From contig CAYWFF010000002.1 of NCBI GenBank assembly GCA_964458085.1, positions 1-64,000 of the forward strand: DNA of 64,000 nucleotides, in the 5' to 3' direction. Origin of the DNA: CAYWFF01 sp964458085. GTDB taxonomy: Bacteria; Patescibacteriota; Microgenomatia; UBA8517. The notes below the pieces were generated by a model that saw only the letters and a program-made list of their open reading frames with translations, did no database searches and was not told the DNA's origin. The translations under genes and the position numbers were made by a program. Numbering within the stretch: the first letter of the stretch is position 1; the number at the start of each line of letters is the position of its first letter. Below, one piece after another: positions 34,776-43,744 of this stretch.

Positions 34776-35642
34776 ATGAGTCAAGAGTTATTGGTTTGTG
34801 GAAATATCGCCCGCGATGTAATTTTTGGGAATGAGAAGCGTGGCGGTTCGGCTCCTGCAATAGCAATTAACGCGGGAAGATTAGGTGTTTCTTCAGGTTT
34901 ACTCTCTGTCGTCGGTAAAGATATATTCAGCCAGGAGTATCTTCATTTTTTGAGAGCCAACAATATTAATATAGATATGGTTGAAAAAAGTTTAGAAGAA
35001 CTGCCGGAGTGCCGGGTTTTTACAAATTCAGCCTCAGCAGTTGAAGTAAAATGGATTGATAATGGTTGCCATGAAGCAATGGAAAATATGCAGGTTAGTT
35101 TAAACGCAGCGCTTAATTATTCAGTGGTTCACCTTGTCAGCTGTCCTCCCGGACTGGCAAGAAAATTATCAGAAATAGGCATAACTAACCTTTCGTATGA
35201 ACCAGGGCCATACATACACGAAGACCCTGCTTACCTCGATTTTGCCGTTATAGACAGAAGTAAAATGCTGTTTTTAAATGAAGAAGAATATCAATCAGCC
35301 TTAAAAATATCAGGGTTAAGATCGCCAAGAGATTTTATTCACGATAGTAACCGGATTTTAATAGTTACTAAAGGTGCTAATGGTTCTGAGTTATATGTTG
35401 ATACTGCTAATGGTCTGAAAAGCGAGCACATAGAAGCTGTTAAACCTGAAGGTAATATTATTGACACTACTGGAGCAGGAGATTCCTATAAAGCAGGTTT
35501 CTTTGCTGGTTATATAAGAGGTAGGTCGCTTTCGGAATGTGCTTTAATTGGCTCGTATATGGGCGCAGCGTGTATTACACAAGAAGGTGGTATTTTACAT
35601 CCAGGTGCGGTTGCAAGAATTAAAGTTGAATACGGATTGTAA
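34776..35642 (+). CDS. PfkB-family sugar or nucleoside kinase
   Basis: 288 residues. PfkB signature 2 is clear (NIIDTTGAGDSYKAGFFAGY), with the anion-hole GAGD and catalytic Asp; the N-terminal LLVCGNIARDVIFGNEKRGG and GLLSVVGKD segments match signature 1 regions. Substrate could be a ribonucleoside, pseudouridine or ribose; the company of pyrimidine enzymes favours a nucleoside. 28 nt after the Maf gene. Confidence 0.8.
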   Translation: MSQELLVCGNIARDVIFGNEKRGGSAPAIAINAGRLGVSSGLLSVVGKDIFSQEYLHFLRANNINIDMVEKSLEELPECRVFTNSASAVEVKWIDNGCHEAMENMQVSLNAALNYSVVHLVSCPPGLARKLSEIGITNLSYEPGPYIHEDPAYLDFAVIDRSKMLFLNEEEYQSALKISGLRSPRDFIHDSNRILIVTKGANGSELYVDTANGLKSEHIEAVKPEGNIIDTTGAGDSYKAGFFAGYIRGRSLSECALIGSYMGAACITQEGGILHPGAVARIKVEYGL

Positions 35643-35662
35643 CTTTATTGTTGCGTTTACTA

Positions 35663-35690
35663 TTGATTTTTAAAAGCACCGTAGTATACT
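35663..35690 (+). promoter_or_regulatory. Promoter of the ABC importer operon
   Basis: TTGATT (35663-35668), 16 nt, TATACT (35685-35690), with a leader of about 40 nt before ATG 35735. It separates the importer genes from the salvage enzymes. Confidence 0.5.
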
Positions 35691-35734
35691 TGTTCCTATA
35701 GTTTAATAATTGTTGTTGTTGTTTATCTGTGAAT

Positions 35735-36721
35735 ATGAAGAAAATATTAGGTGTTATCATCATTATTGTTATCGCCTTTGTAGCATTTTTTGTATTAAAA
35801 AATAAAAATGTTGCTAAAGTAAGGACTTCAACTCAAACGGAAAAAGTATCACTTCGGTTAAAATGGCTCGACCAGGCACAGTTCTCTGGTTTTTATCTTG
35901 CAAAGAGTAAAGGTTTATATAAAGAAAAAGGGTTGGATGTAACTATTAACCCGGGCGGTCCTGAAGTTTCACCGGTGCAGATGGTCGTTTCTAAGGTTGA
36001 TAATTTTGGAATTACTGGTGCCGACCAGATAATTTTGGCAAGAGAAAAAGGTTTACCAATTGTTGCTCTAGCAGTAATTTATAAAGATACTCCTGTTGCC
36101 ATAGGTTCTTTGAAAAAGACCAATATTACTAAACCGCAGGACCTTCAAGGAAAGAAAGTCGGATTGATATACGGAAGGGATGAAGAAACAATCTACCGGG
36201 CACTTCTGGTAAAGGAAAAAGTTGACCCGAAAAGTATAAATGAGGTTGCTCTTCTCTCTGGATTGTCGCAACTTACTACCGGAGCTATTGATGCACAAAT
36301 TCTATATGAAATTAACGAACCGATTTTACTTGAACAACAAGGTTTTGAAGTGAACCTGATTAAACCTAGAGACTACGATATTAATTTTTATGCCGATGTT
36401 CTTTTCACTACTGAAGATATGATAAAGGAACATCCTCAGGAAGTAAGGAGCTTCGTCAAAGCAAGTATCGAAGGATGGAAATCAGTTTTTAGTAATCAGG
36501 AAGAAGCAATAAACGAAGTGGTGAATGTCAGCAGCTCTTTAGACAGAACTCATCAAACTAAATTCCTTGAACTTAGTAAACCTTTAATTACAGGTAAAGG
36601 AGAAATCGGTTATTCCGATAAAAAGGTATGGGAAGATATTCAAACGACTCTTTTAAGCCAGAAACTACTTAAAAACTCTATCGAGATTGACAAAGTATTC
36701 ACCAACGACTTCTTGAAATAA
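35735..36721 (+). CDS. NMT1/THI5-type solute-binding protein
   Basis: 328 residues. N-terminal membrane anchor (LGVIIIIVIAFVAFFVL) then the NMT1/THI5 domain: SLRLKWLDQAQFSGFYLAKSKG, GLDVTINPGGPEVSP, LQGKKVGLIYGRDEE. Known members bind thiamine-pyrimidine precursors, riboflavin or related heterocycles. Here the neighbours suggest a pyrimidine-like ligand, which is inference. ATG 35735 was chosen; GTG 35729 adds two residues. The last base of its stop overlaps the ATPase ATG. Confidence 0.85.
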   Translation: MKKILGVIIIIVIAFVAFFVLKNKNVAKVRTSTQTEKVSLRLKWLDQAQFSGFYLAKSKGLYKEKGLDVTINPGGPEVSPVQMVVSKVDNFGITGADQIILAREKGLPIVALAVIYKDTPVAIGSLKKTNITKPQDLQGKKVGLIYGRDEETIYRALLVKEKVDPKSINEVALLSGLSQLTTGAIDAQILYEINEPILLEQQGFEVNLIKPRDYDINFYADVLFTTEDMIKEHPQEVRSFVKASIEGWKSVFSNQEEAINEVVNVSSSLDRTHQTKFLELSKPLITGKGEIGYSDKKVWEDIQTTLLSQKLLKNSIEIDKVFTNDFLK

Positions 36722-37476
36722 TGAGCCTCATTCAAGTTAACAAGCTTGAGAAAAGTTACAGCAATAGCGGAGTTCTTGCTGTTAAGAACCTCTCTTTTAA
36801 TATCGACGAAGGGGATTTTGTTTCTATTGTTGGTCCTTTTGGTTGTGGTAAAACGACTGTTTTACATTTAATTGGTGGAATCAAGGATTCGTATAAAGGA
36901 GAGATAGATATAGCTGGTGACTCGCCGATTCAAGCTAGGATGAAAAGAAAAATCGGATTTTGTTTCCAAAAATCTAACTTGCTTCCATGGTTAAATGTTA
37001 TAGACAATGTGTTACTTCCTCAAAAAATTGCTAATGTCAAAGTAGATAGAAGCAGAGCAGTTAAACTTTTAAAAATGGTTGGTTTAGAAAAGTATCGATT
37101 TATGAAACCTTATAATCTCTCGGGTGGAATGCAGCAGTTAGTCTCGATCACCCGCGCACTCATATTAGATCCAAAAATTTTATTATTGGATGAACCCCTC
37201 TCTTCAATCGATGAAATCAATAGATTTAAAATGCATCTTAAGCTATTGGAAATTCATAAAAAAACAAGAAAAACAACTGTTATGATAACTCATTCAATTA
37301 ATGAAGCAGTGTTATTATCAAATAAAGTTATTATACTAACTCCCCGACCTGCTAGGGTTAAAAAGATAATCGGAATTAATTTATCTGCTCGAGATAGTAA
37401 GACCCTATTTTCAAAGAAGTTTGTTAACTATACCAGAACAATAAGAAAGGAGTTGATTAATGACAAGAATAATTAG
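36721..37476 (+). CDS. ABC importer ATP-binding protein (NitT/TauT type)
   Basis: 251 residues. Walker A GPFGCGKTT near 40-47, Q-loop (FCFQKSNLLPWL; the Q...LLPW motif is typical of nitrate/taurine/thiamine-precursor importers), signature NLSGGMQQLVSI, Walker B ILLLDEPLSSID, H-loop ITHSINEAV. Overlaps both neighbours, so binding protein, ATPase and permease are one operon. Confidence 0.9.
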   Translation: MSLIQVNKLEKSYSNSGVLAVKNLSFNIDEGDFVSIVGPFGCGKTTVLHLIGGIKDSYKGEIDIAGDSPIQARMKRKIGFCFQKSNLLPWLNVIDNVLLPQKIANVKVDRSRAVKLLKMVGLEKYRFMKPYNLSGGMQQLVSITRALILDPKILLLDEPLSSIDEINRFKMHLKLLEIHKKTRKTTVMITHSINEAVLLSNKVIILTPRPARVKKIIGINLSARDSKTLFSKKFVNYTRTIRKELINDKNN

Positions 37477-38206
37477 AAGATTTCTACCTTTTTTTGTATT
37501 TATTATTTTATGGTATGCTACTGTCGAAGTTTTCAAAATTCCACCATATGTTTTACCAAAACCTTTAGTTGTTTTCGAATCGTTAATTTTAAATGGTTCA
37601 ACAATACTTTCAAATACTGTGATCACACTCCGTGAGGCTTTTATTGGTTTTTTTATTGCTAACTTAGTAAGTATAACAATTGCTCTGGGAATTGCTTTCA
37701 ATAAAAATATGGAAAATACAATTATGCCCTTTGCGATTACTTTAAAAACTATACCGATATTAGCGATAACTCCGCTTTTAGTGGTTTGGTTTGGGCCAGG
37801 AGAATATTCAAAAATTGCTACAGCTGCATTAATTTGTTTTTTCCCGTCATTAGTAAATGTCCTCAGAGGAGTAAAGTCACTTGATAGAGATTTAACTGAA
37901 TTTTTCAAGGCTTATGCTGCAAATAAACTACAACTAATAAAGATGTTAATTATTCCCAGCATTCTACCTTATTTGTTTGCAGCTCTTAAAGTTTCCAGCT
38001 CACTTGCGGTTATCGGTGCTTTAGTTGGTGAATTTATTGGGGCAAATAAAGGTTTAGGATTTTTAATAATTTCAAACTACTATACTCTAAATACCCCTTA
38101 TGTATTTGCATCTATTATTGTTTCGAGTTTTGTCGGTATTGTTTTTTATTATGTAATTCATTTTTTTGAAAAAAGAATTATAACCTGGACTGCAACAATT
38201 GACTAA
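37460..38206 (+). CDS. ABC importer permease (BPD transporter)
   Basis: 248 residues with about six transmembrane segments. The EAA-like loop is present (FFKAYAANKLQLIKMLIIPSILPYLFAALKV). The N-terminus (YATVEVFKIPPYVLPKPLVV) is typical of NitT/TauT/ThiX permeases. Starts 17 nt before the ATPase stop. Confidence 0.88.
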   Translation: MTRIIRRFLPFFVFIILWYATVEVFKIPPYVLPKPLVVFESLILNGSTILSNTVITLREAFIGFFIANLVSITIALGIAFNKNMENTIMPFAITLKTIPILAITPLLVVWFGPGEYSKIATAALICFFPSLVNVLRGVKSLDRDLTEFFKAYAANKLQLIKMLIIPSILPYLFAALKVSSSLAVIGALVGEFIGANKGLGFLIISNYYTLNTPYVFASIIVSSFVGIVFYYVIHFFEKRIITWTATID

Positions 38207-38210
38207 TTCT

Positions 38211-38747
38211 ATGAAAGAAATAGAGATTTATCATATGTTACCAAGGACTAAGCAATTGTTAGAAGACGATATATTAAGGAGAAGGGCAGAATTATCTGAT
38301 ATTTCACAACAAGGTGCTGAAATTTGGGAAGGAGATCAGTGGCATAGTACAACTTACCGTGAGCAGCAACGTAGGAGAGAACTGGCAATTAGACTTTTGC
38401 AATTAATAGATCAAAAAAGTGGGAAGATAGATGTGCTTAATAAACCCAGACAGAATAACCAGATTGAATTGGGACATATGGCTAAAGTAATGTTGTTGGA
38501 TGATCCTGATGTTTTGGAAGTAGGTATTCCCTACTCGCTTATTCATGTTTTAAGTAGTGAAGATGTCTTATATCTAGGTCAATTGTTCGACAATATAAGA
38601 GAAATGGTTGTTTCCCAAGAGTCTCCGATTGGAAATGCCCTGCTAGGTAGAGGACGAAATGAAATAGCTACCTATCTTCAGGTAAATAGGCTAAAAATTC
38701 TCGGGGACAAGGATGCTATTAAAACGTCATATCTTTTTGATGGGTAG
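38211..38747 (+). CDS. GreA-like protein
   Basis: 178 residues. An N-terminal helical part (LPRTKQLLEDDILRRRAELSDIS) and a C-terminal VVSQESPIGNALLGRGRNEIATY segment match transcript cleavage factors of the GreA/GreB family (SPLGKALLGK). The usual acidic tip of the coiled coil (DxxE in a GDLSENAEY-like segment) is not clear, so it may be a paralogue with another role at RNA polymerase. ATG 38211 fits better than TTG 38199. Last gene of block A. Confidence 0.65.
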   Translation: MKEIEIYHMLPRTKQLLEDDILRRRAELSDISQQGAEIWEGDQWHSTTYREQQRRRELAIRLLQLIDQKSGKIDVLNKPRQNNQIELGHMAKVMLLDDPDVLEVGIPYSLIHVLSSEDVLYLGQLFDNIREMVVSQESPIGNALLGRGRNEIATYLQVNRLKILGDKDAIKTSYLFDG

Positions 38748-38776
38748 TTTTATTAAGTAAACAACTTTCTGATAAA

Positions 38777-39154
38777 GGAACTGATTAACACATATCATTG
38801 CGTATGTTGGAAAGTGAAAAGCTGGTTAATAACAATCAAACAGCTGAAAGCTCTAAAGTCATACAGGAAAGAGTTCAGAAAGCAAGAAATATTCAGATTA
38901 AGCGATTTAATGGGACTAAATTTAAATCAAATAGTGAAATGAGTTCAAAAGCTGTTAAACAGTTTTGTTCGCTAACTCCTGATTGTGCTTCTCTTATGAT
39001 CAGTGCAACAGCTTCAATGAATTTAACTGGCAGGTCGTATCACAAAGTCCTAAAAGTATCACGTACTATTGCAGATCTGGAAGGAGAAAAGGATATTTTA
39101 GTAAAACATCTTGCTGAAGCGCTTCAGTACAGGCCAACAGAGGACGTATTTTAG
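38777..39154 (+). pseudogene. yifB 3' fragment, copy 2
   Basis: Homology to yifB starts at GGAACTGAT (38777; Gly-Thr-Asp for Arg-Ile-Asp), has a TAA at the next codon, then stays open to TAG 39152-39154. The encoded ~115 residues (LESEKLVN ... LAEALQYRPTEDVF) are clearly closer to the intact yifB end than copy 3 is. No AAA+ core. A short product could start at TTG 38798 or ATG 38804 but there is no ribosome site. Right edge of block A and left edge of block B. Confidence 0.85.
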
Positions 39155-39219
39155 ATACACATACCCATAGTTGTTTATTTGGTTTCATTTTTATATACTT
39201 CTTCATATTAAAAGAATGC

Positions 39220-40443
39220 ATGACTCAGGAACTTAAAGGCAAAGAAACAACTGACTATTCACTTTATCCAATTTACAAAGCTGCTTTTTTCAGAAATAGT
39301 GGCATGATCTCTTTAAGATTGGAGGAAAAGAAAGAAACCGTTTGTTTCAAAGAAAGGTTGTCGAATCAGGATGAAGCACAGCCTGATGGAAATCTGTTTG
39401 CTTTTGTAACAAATCCCGTAAATCCAGAGGCATCAAAGTTATTAGAGCAACCCGATAACCTAACTAAGTATTTTAAAGAGGAAGGTTTTGAGGTACATAG
39501 ACCCATGCCTGTTGTTAGTAAATCAGGAAGCACTTTATTTATTTCTGCGGGTGTGCAAAACCTGGAAAGTGTTTATATAGGTGAAGGTCCTATTTCTAAT
39601 AGAAGTATTTATGTCGCGCAACCTGTTTTCAGGACCCAATATGTAGGTCAGGCAGCTGAAGGAATCTCTACTAGCTTTGTAAATGTGTGTTTGGAATCGA
39701 TAAATCAAGGTGCTGAAACTCATTTCCAAAACTTGCAAAAAGTATTTACTTTATTTGCTAATCTTGGTCTAAAAAGGGAAGATTTTTTATTTGAGGTAGA
39801 TGAGAAAGAATCTAGTTGGGGTGATCGCACACATTTGCAAAAACGAGTTAAAATATTTTTTCAAGGTTTGGAGATTGGTGATGCAATTTTTATCGAAGGC
39901 TTTCCTCAAAATACTAGAAAAAGTTTAGAGATCAGTGATATCGGATTGGGTTTTGAAAGACTTAAATGGGTATTAAAGGGAGGGTCTTACTGGGATGTAC
40001 ATGAGGAGGCTTCTTCTCATAAACATAGGCTTAGCACAGTTGACTCTACCAAAACTTTGGCCCTTTTGGCTGGTTCAGATGTTGTCCCTCATTACAAAGC
40101 TCATGGTTACAGATTTAGACTACTTTCAAAAAAGGTAGTTGAAGAGCTTGCTTCGGGAGAAAGCAGAGAGGGTTTGTCCGACTTATTAGGAAAATACCAT
40201 GATTATTGGAATAAATGGACTGAACTTCCTGTCTCAAAAGGCGTTTCTCTGAAACGTGTTCTTGATGAAAATACCAGAAATTTCAATGTCGAATTGATTA
40301 ACAGGCTGAAAAACTTTTATGATAGTGTAGACGTTGATATAAATAGGCCTACGGATCAAGTAGTACAGCTATTAAAAGGTACACCTGCTGATATAAGTAA
40401 AATTCAGGATATAATTAATGAAATGGGAGGAGTGTTGTTATGA
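39220..40443 (+). CDS. Stand-alone alanyl-tRNA synthetase-like protein
   Basis: 407 residues resembling only the class II catalytic region of AlaRS. The segment around residues 100-150 (SGSTLFISAGVQNLESVYIG, then VAQPVFRTQYVG) lines up with the AlaRS motif LLFTNAGMNQF...QKCIR, and GLGFERLKWVLKGG is class II motif 3. The tRNA-recognition, editing and C-Ala domains are missing. A 400-residue protein of this kind probably activates an amino acid for something other than translation. ATGA overlap with the next gene. Confidence 0.7.
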   Translation: MTQELKGKETTDYSLYPIYKAAFFRNSGMISLRLEEKKETVCFKERLSNQDEAQPDGNLFAFVTNPVNPEASKLLEQPDNLTKYFKEEGFEVHRPMPVVSKSGSTLFISAGVQNLESVYIGEGPISNRSIYVAQPVFRTQYVGQAAEGISTSFVNVCLESINQGAETHFQNLQKVFTLFANLGLKREDFLFEVDEKESSWGDRTHLQKRVKIFFQGLEIGDAIFIEGFPQNTRKSLEISDIGLGFERLKWVLKGGSYWDVHEEASSHKHRLSTVDSTKTLALLAGSDVVPHYKAHGYRFRLLSKKVVEELASGESREGLSDLLGKYHDYWNKWTELPVSKGVSLKRVLDENTRNFNVELINRLKNFYDSVDVDINRPTDQVVQLLKGTPADISKIQDIINEMGGVLL

Positions 40444-41132
40444 ACTGTAAAATGTTTCTATCGGGTGGGGGTTCTGAAAAAGACACTTTTGATTTTGATA
40501 AAAAGTTTATTAACTCGCTTAAATTCAGAAAAATCCTCTATATCCCAATTGCTATGGAAAGGGACGCTCAAGGATACGAAAGCTGCTACGACTGGATAAC
40601 TTCTTCACTTACCCAATTTGATGATAAATTCATTGAAATATCGATGTGTGTAGATTTGCATGAGATTTCGCTTTCGAAGTTAAATAATTTTGCAGCGGTT
40701 TACTTTGGCGGTGGCAATACATATAGACTTCTGGATAAAATCTACTCTTCTGGCTTTGATAAACTACTATTGAATTTTATTGAAAATGGAGGAATTTATT
40801 ATGGTGGAAGTGCAGGAGCAATTGTTATAGGCAAAAGTATTGAAACTGTTCTGGAAGAAAAGGATAAATTTTATTCTTTTAGTAAGGGTTTGAAGCTAAT
40901 TGGAGATTTTTCTTTAGTCTGTCATTTTAATAAACATACTGAGGATAAAATAAAGAATATGGATAAATTTTTGGATAAACATAATACTCCCGTTATTGCC
41001 CTGCCTGAAGATTCGGGACTAATTGTAGATAGGGATAAAATCCAAATGTTCGGGAAGTCAGAATCAATGATTTTTTACCCCAACGGTACGCGAAGAAAGT
41101 TCATACAAGGAGAATCAATTAATATAAAGTAG
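40440..41132 (+). CDS. Peptidase S51 (dipeptidase E-like)
   Basis: 230 residues. The nucleophile elbow YYGGSAGAIVIG and the preceding YFGGGNTYRLLDKI are diagnostic of S51 family peptidases (aspartyl dipeptidase E, cyanophycinase). A later CHFNKHTEDK segment contains a histidine in a plausible catalytic place. No signal peptide, so it is cytoplasmic. Could trim or hydrolyse an aspartyl or alpha-amino bond in the block's product (inference). Overlaps the AlaRS-like stop by 4 nt. Confidence 0.85.
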   Translation: MNCKMFLSGGGSEKDTFDFDKKFINSLKFRKILYIPIAMERDAQGYESCYDWITSSLTQFDDKFIEISMCVDLHEISLSKLNNFAAVYFGGGNTYRLLDKIYSSGFDKLLLNFIENGGIYYGGSAGAIVIGKSIETVLEEKDKFYSFSKGLKLIGDFSLVCHFNKHTEDKIKNMDKFLDKHNTPVIALPEDSGLIVDRDKIQMFGKSESMIFYPNGTRRKFIQGESINIK

Positions 41133-41134
41133 TT

Positions 41135-42793
41135 ATGAAGGTAAAACTTAATATTAATCCAAACAAAAGTAATCTTTACCTAGGGATAGGTTCGAATCAC
41201 GACTTTTCCGGATGTTTAGTTAAGAATGGAAAAATATTCGAAGCTATCGAAGCAGAAAGAATTAGTAAATTAAAACATTCTCTGGATGCATTTAATCCCT
41301 TTAGCTCAGTATTAAAATATTTATTTAATACAAAAGAGGTAAATATTGCCGCATTAGCCTCCTGTGACACACTAAGCCCGAAATATTATTACAAATACAA
41401 AGACAAAATCAAGCTTTATAATCACCATCTTTGTCATGCCGCAACAGTTTTTTACACTTCCCCTTTTCAAGAATCTGCAGTGTTTGTTGCAGATGGTTTA
41501 GGAAGTATGTGGGAATTAAACGACGGAGGCTATAAATATGAAACGTACTCTTATTATCAAGGGAATAATAATAAATTAAAACTTATGAGCAAGCAATTCG
41601 GCGTAGTCGATAACTCTCTGGATGAAACACACTTACATCAAATATATATTCCCAACTCAATGGGGCTTTTTTATAACTACATTACTAAAATAGTTGGATT
41701 TAATTTTTTGGACGACGGAAAAACGATGGGTCTTTCAGCATACGGCAATCCGGATGCTTTTTATAAAGAATTCCTCAAATTCTTCAGTTTCAAGAAAGAT
41801 GGAATTGTAGACAATAATTTTGCTAAGAAAGAGGTAGATTATTATTCAGACATGGTAAGCTCATGCGCGGATGCAAAAAAACAATTCAAAATAAAAGCAG
41901 ATATTGCTGCCTCCGCACAAAAGGTTTTTGAAGAATGTTACTTTTATTGTTTAAATTATCTCTACCAAGAAACTAAAAATGAAAATCTTTGTCTAAGCGG
42001 AGGGATTGTACTAAATAGTGTGGCGAATGGCAAAATCAAAAAGATGACTTCTTTTAAAAAGATACACTACTTTCCCGGCTGTGGGGACGACTCTATAGCT
42101 ATTGGATCTGCATTTTTAGCTTATCTGGAGGATCATCGGGAAAATTCTAAAAGGTTAGTTAACTGGCAAACTCCTTTCTTAGGTAAAGATTATACAGATG
42201 ACATCATCGAGTCGAAGTTAAGGAAGTATAAAGTAAAATTTAAAAAATCTGAAGATATATATAAAACGTCAGCAAACTTACTTGCCGAAGGAAAGATTGT
42301 TGGCTGGTTCACAGGAAAATCTGAATTTGGCCCTCGGGCTTTAGGTCATAGAAGCATAGTGGTTGATCCTCGAAACCCGAAAATAAAAGATATTCTTAAT
42401 GACCGTGTTAAACACCGGGAATTTTTCAGGCCGTTTGCCCCAGCTATATTAGAAGAATACACAGACGAATATTTTGATGTTATCAATTCTCCATCTCCTT
42501 ACATGCTCGAGGTATTTCCCATTAAAAAAGATAAACAATCTTTAATTCCAGCGGTTGTACATAACGATGGAACCGGACGTATACAAACGGTCGGAAGAAA
42601 AAACACCGAGTTTTATAAACTTATTAATGAATTTTTTAAGTTAACAGGTGTACCTGTAATATTAAACACATCATTTAATATTAATAAGATGCCCATTGTT
42701 GAAACCCCGGAAGATGCAATTAACTGTTTCTTAAACACGGAGATTGATGTGCTTTCTATTGGAAACTATATATGTACAAAAAACTCTGGCTAG
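41135..42793 (+). CDS. O-carbamoyltransferase, NodU/TobZ family
   Basis: 552 residues. Carbamoylates a hydroxyl using carbamoyl phosphate and ATP. N-terminal Kae1-like domain with NHHLCHAATVF (metal-binding HxxxH), FVADGLGS, and LCLSGGIVLNSVANG; C-terminal YrdC-like part with GKSEFGPRALGHRSIVVDPR and FRPFAPAILEE. Family members decorate Nod factors and antibiotics. Its presence suggests the block makes or modifies a small molecule. Starts 2 nt after the S51 gene. Confidence 0.92.
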   Translation: MKVKLNINPNKSNLYLGIGSNHDFSGCLVKNGKIFEAIEAERISKLKHSLDAFNPFSSVLKYLFNTKEVNIAALASCDTLSPKYYYKYKDKIKLYNHHLCHAATVFYTSPFQESAVFVADGLGSMWELNDGGYKYETYSYYQGNNNKLKLMSKQFGVVDNSLDETHLHQIYIPNSMGLFYNYITKIVGFNFLDDGKTMGLSAYGNPDAFYKEFLKFFSFKKDGIVDNNFAKKEVDYYSDMVSSCADAKKQFKIKADIAASAQKVFEECYFYCLNYLYQETKNENLCLSGGIVLNSVANGKIKKMTSFKKIHYFPGCGDDSIAIGSAFLAYLEDHRENSKRLVNWQTPFLGKDYTDDIIESKLRKYKVKFKKSEDIYKTSANLLAEGKIVGWFTGKSEFGPRALGHRSIVVDPRNPKIKDILNDRVKHREFFRPFAPAILEEYTDEYFDVINSPSPYMLEVFPIKKDKQSLIPAVVHNDGTGRIQTVGRKNTEFYKLINEFFKLTGVPVILNTSFNINKMPIVETPEDAINCFLNTEIDVLSIGNYICTKNSG

Positions 42794-43737
42794 CCGTAAA
42801 GATAATTAACGGTGTTTTTGTAAGTAATAGCAGACACGGCATCGGATGATAATTTCAGGAGGTCAACTAGAACGTTTACCTCATCAAAATAACTATTTTC
42901 GCTTCTTATTTTGCCGTTTGAATTGATTGACGTTGTCCATGGTTCATCAGTTCCCCAAATAAGATGATCTTTCAAAACACCAAAGTATCTATTTAACGAG
43001 GCCGCGGGATTTTGAAAATCGATTAAATTGGGAAAATTAACTATTTCACTTTTTTCCTCGACTGCTCTACAAATCTGCAAGAATGGCGCACAATCTATAA
43101 ATATATTTTGATGCCTAGGTACTTCCTTAATTATTTCCTGATCAAGTCCTCCCAAATGAGCAATACAAACACGAAGTTCCGGTAAAGTCTCGCCCAATTC
43201 AATAATATTTCGTGGGTGTGAAAGTCGATCCAATCCAGCATGTATTAAGATTGGAAGGTTCCGCTCAACTGCGAAGTCACCGATTCCGCTTTTTGCAATT
43301 TCAAGCGCCCGGCAACCACTAGCTAACGAGTGGAATTTTAGACCAAATATTTGCCGTCTGTCATGTAAATTTCCCAGGAAAGCCAATTGTTCAGGCACTT
43401 TTGTGGTCGGATCCACACAAGCAAAAGGGATAACGGCCTCAATTCGCTTCGAATCGTTTACAAGAACGAAATTCTCCTGCTGGTACGGAAAATCTTGTTG
43501 GCCACTGCGTTCTTTTCTACCTTCGGTTACCAAAATTCTCGCATTAAAATAAGACGAGCCTGGAAACGGGGTCGTAATTGCTCGATTTACACCTGCAAAT
43601 TTTACTTTTAAAGCAAGATCTTCAACCGCCTGGGAGTGCGGAATATTACCCATGAAGAAATTATATGTATCTGTACCACCAGAATGGGTATGAGAGTCAA
43701 TTACGTTGTTTATCCCCAACTCTTTTAATGATGTCAT
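42790..43737 (-). CDS. Metal-dependent amidohydrolase (amidohydrolase_2)
   Basis: 315 residues. TIM-barrel hydrolase pattern: HxH in VIDSHTHSGG, GLKFHSLASGCR, His in ILIHAG and CIAHLGGL, and the metal-binding Asp in WGTDEPWT. Could hydrolyse or decarboxylate a cyclic or carboxylated substrate. Its stop overlaps the carbamoyltransferase stop by 4 bp on the other strand. Probably an operon with the two upstream minus-strand genes. Confidence 0.82.
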   Translation of the reverse strand: MTSLKELGINNVIDSHTHSGGTDTYNFFMGNIPHSQAVEDLALKVKFAGVNRAITTPFPGSSYFNARILVTEGRKERSGQQDFPYQQENFVLVNDSKRIEAVIPFACVDPTTKVPEQLAFLGNLHDRRQIFGLKFHSLASGCRALEIAKSGIGDFAVERNLPILIHAGLDRLSHPRNIIELGETLPELRVCIAHLGGLDQEIIKEVPRHQNIFIDCAPFLQICRAVEEKSEIVNFPNLIDFQNPAASLNRYFGVLKDHLIWGTDEPWTTSINSNGKIRSENSYFDEVNVLVDLLKLSSDAVSAITYKNTVNYLYG

Positions 43738-43744
43738 ATGTTCA

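Larger units (their letters stand above)
32371..38776 (+). mobile_element. Putative yifB-targeted cargo block A
   Basis: 6.4 kb unit defined by two matching edges: CGAATTGAT within yifB (32371) and GGAACTGAT at the start of the next yifB 3' copy (38777). It comprises the last 126 codons of the present yifB, then a nucleotide-salvage and ABC-importer operon and a GreA-like gene, all on the plus strand. No integrase, transposase or terminal inverted repeat is visible. Limits are inferred from where homology among the three yifB copies begins. Confidence 0.55.
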
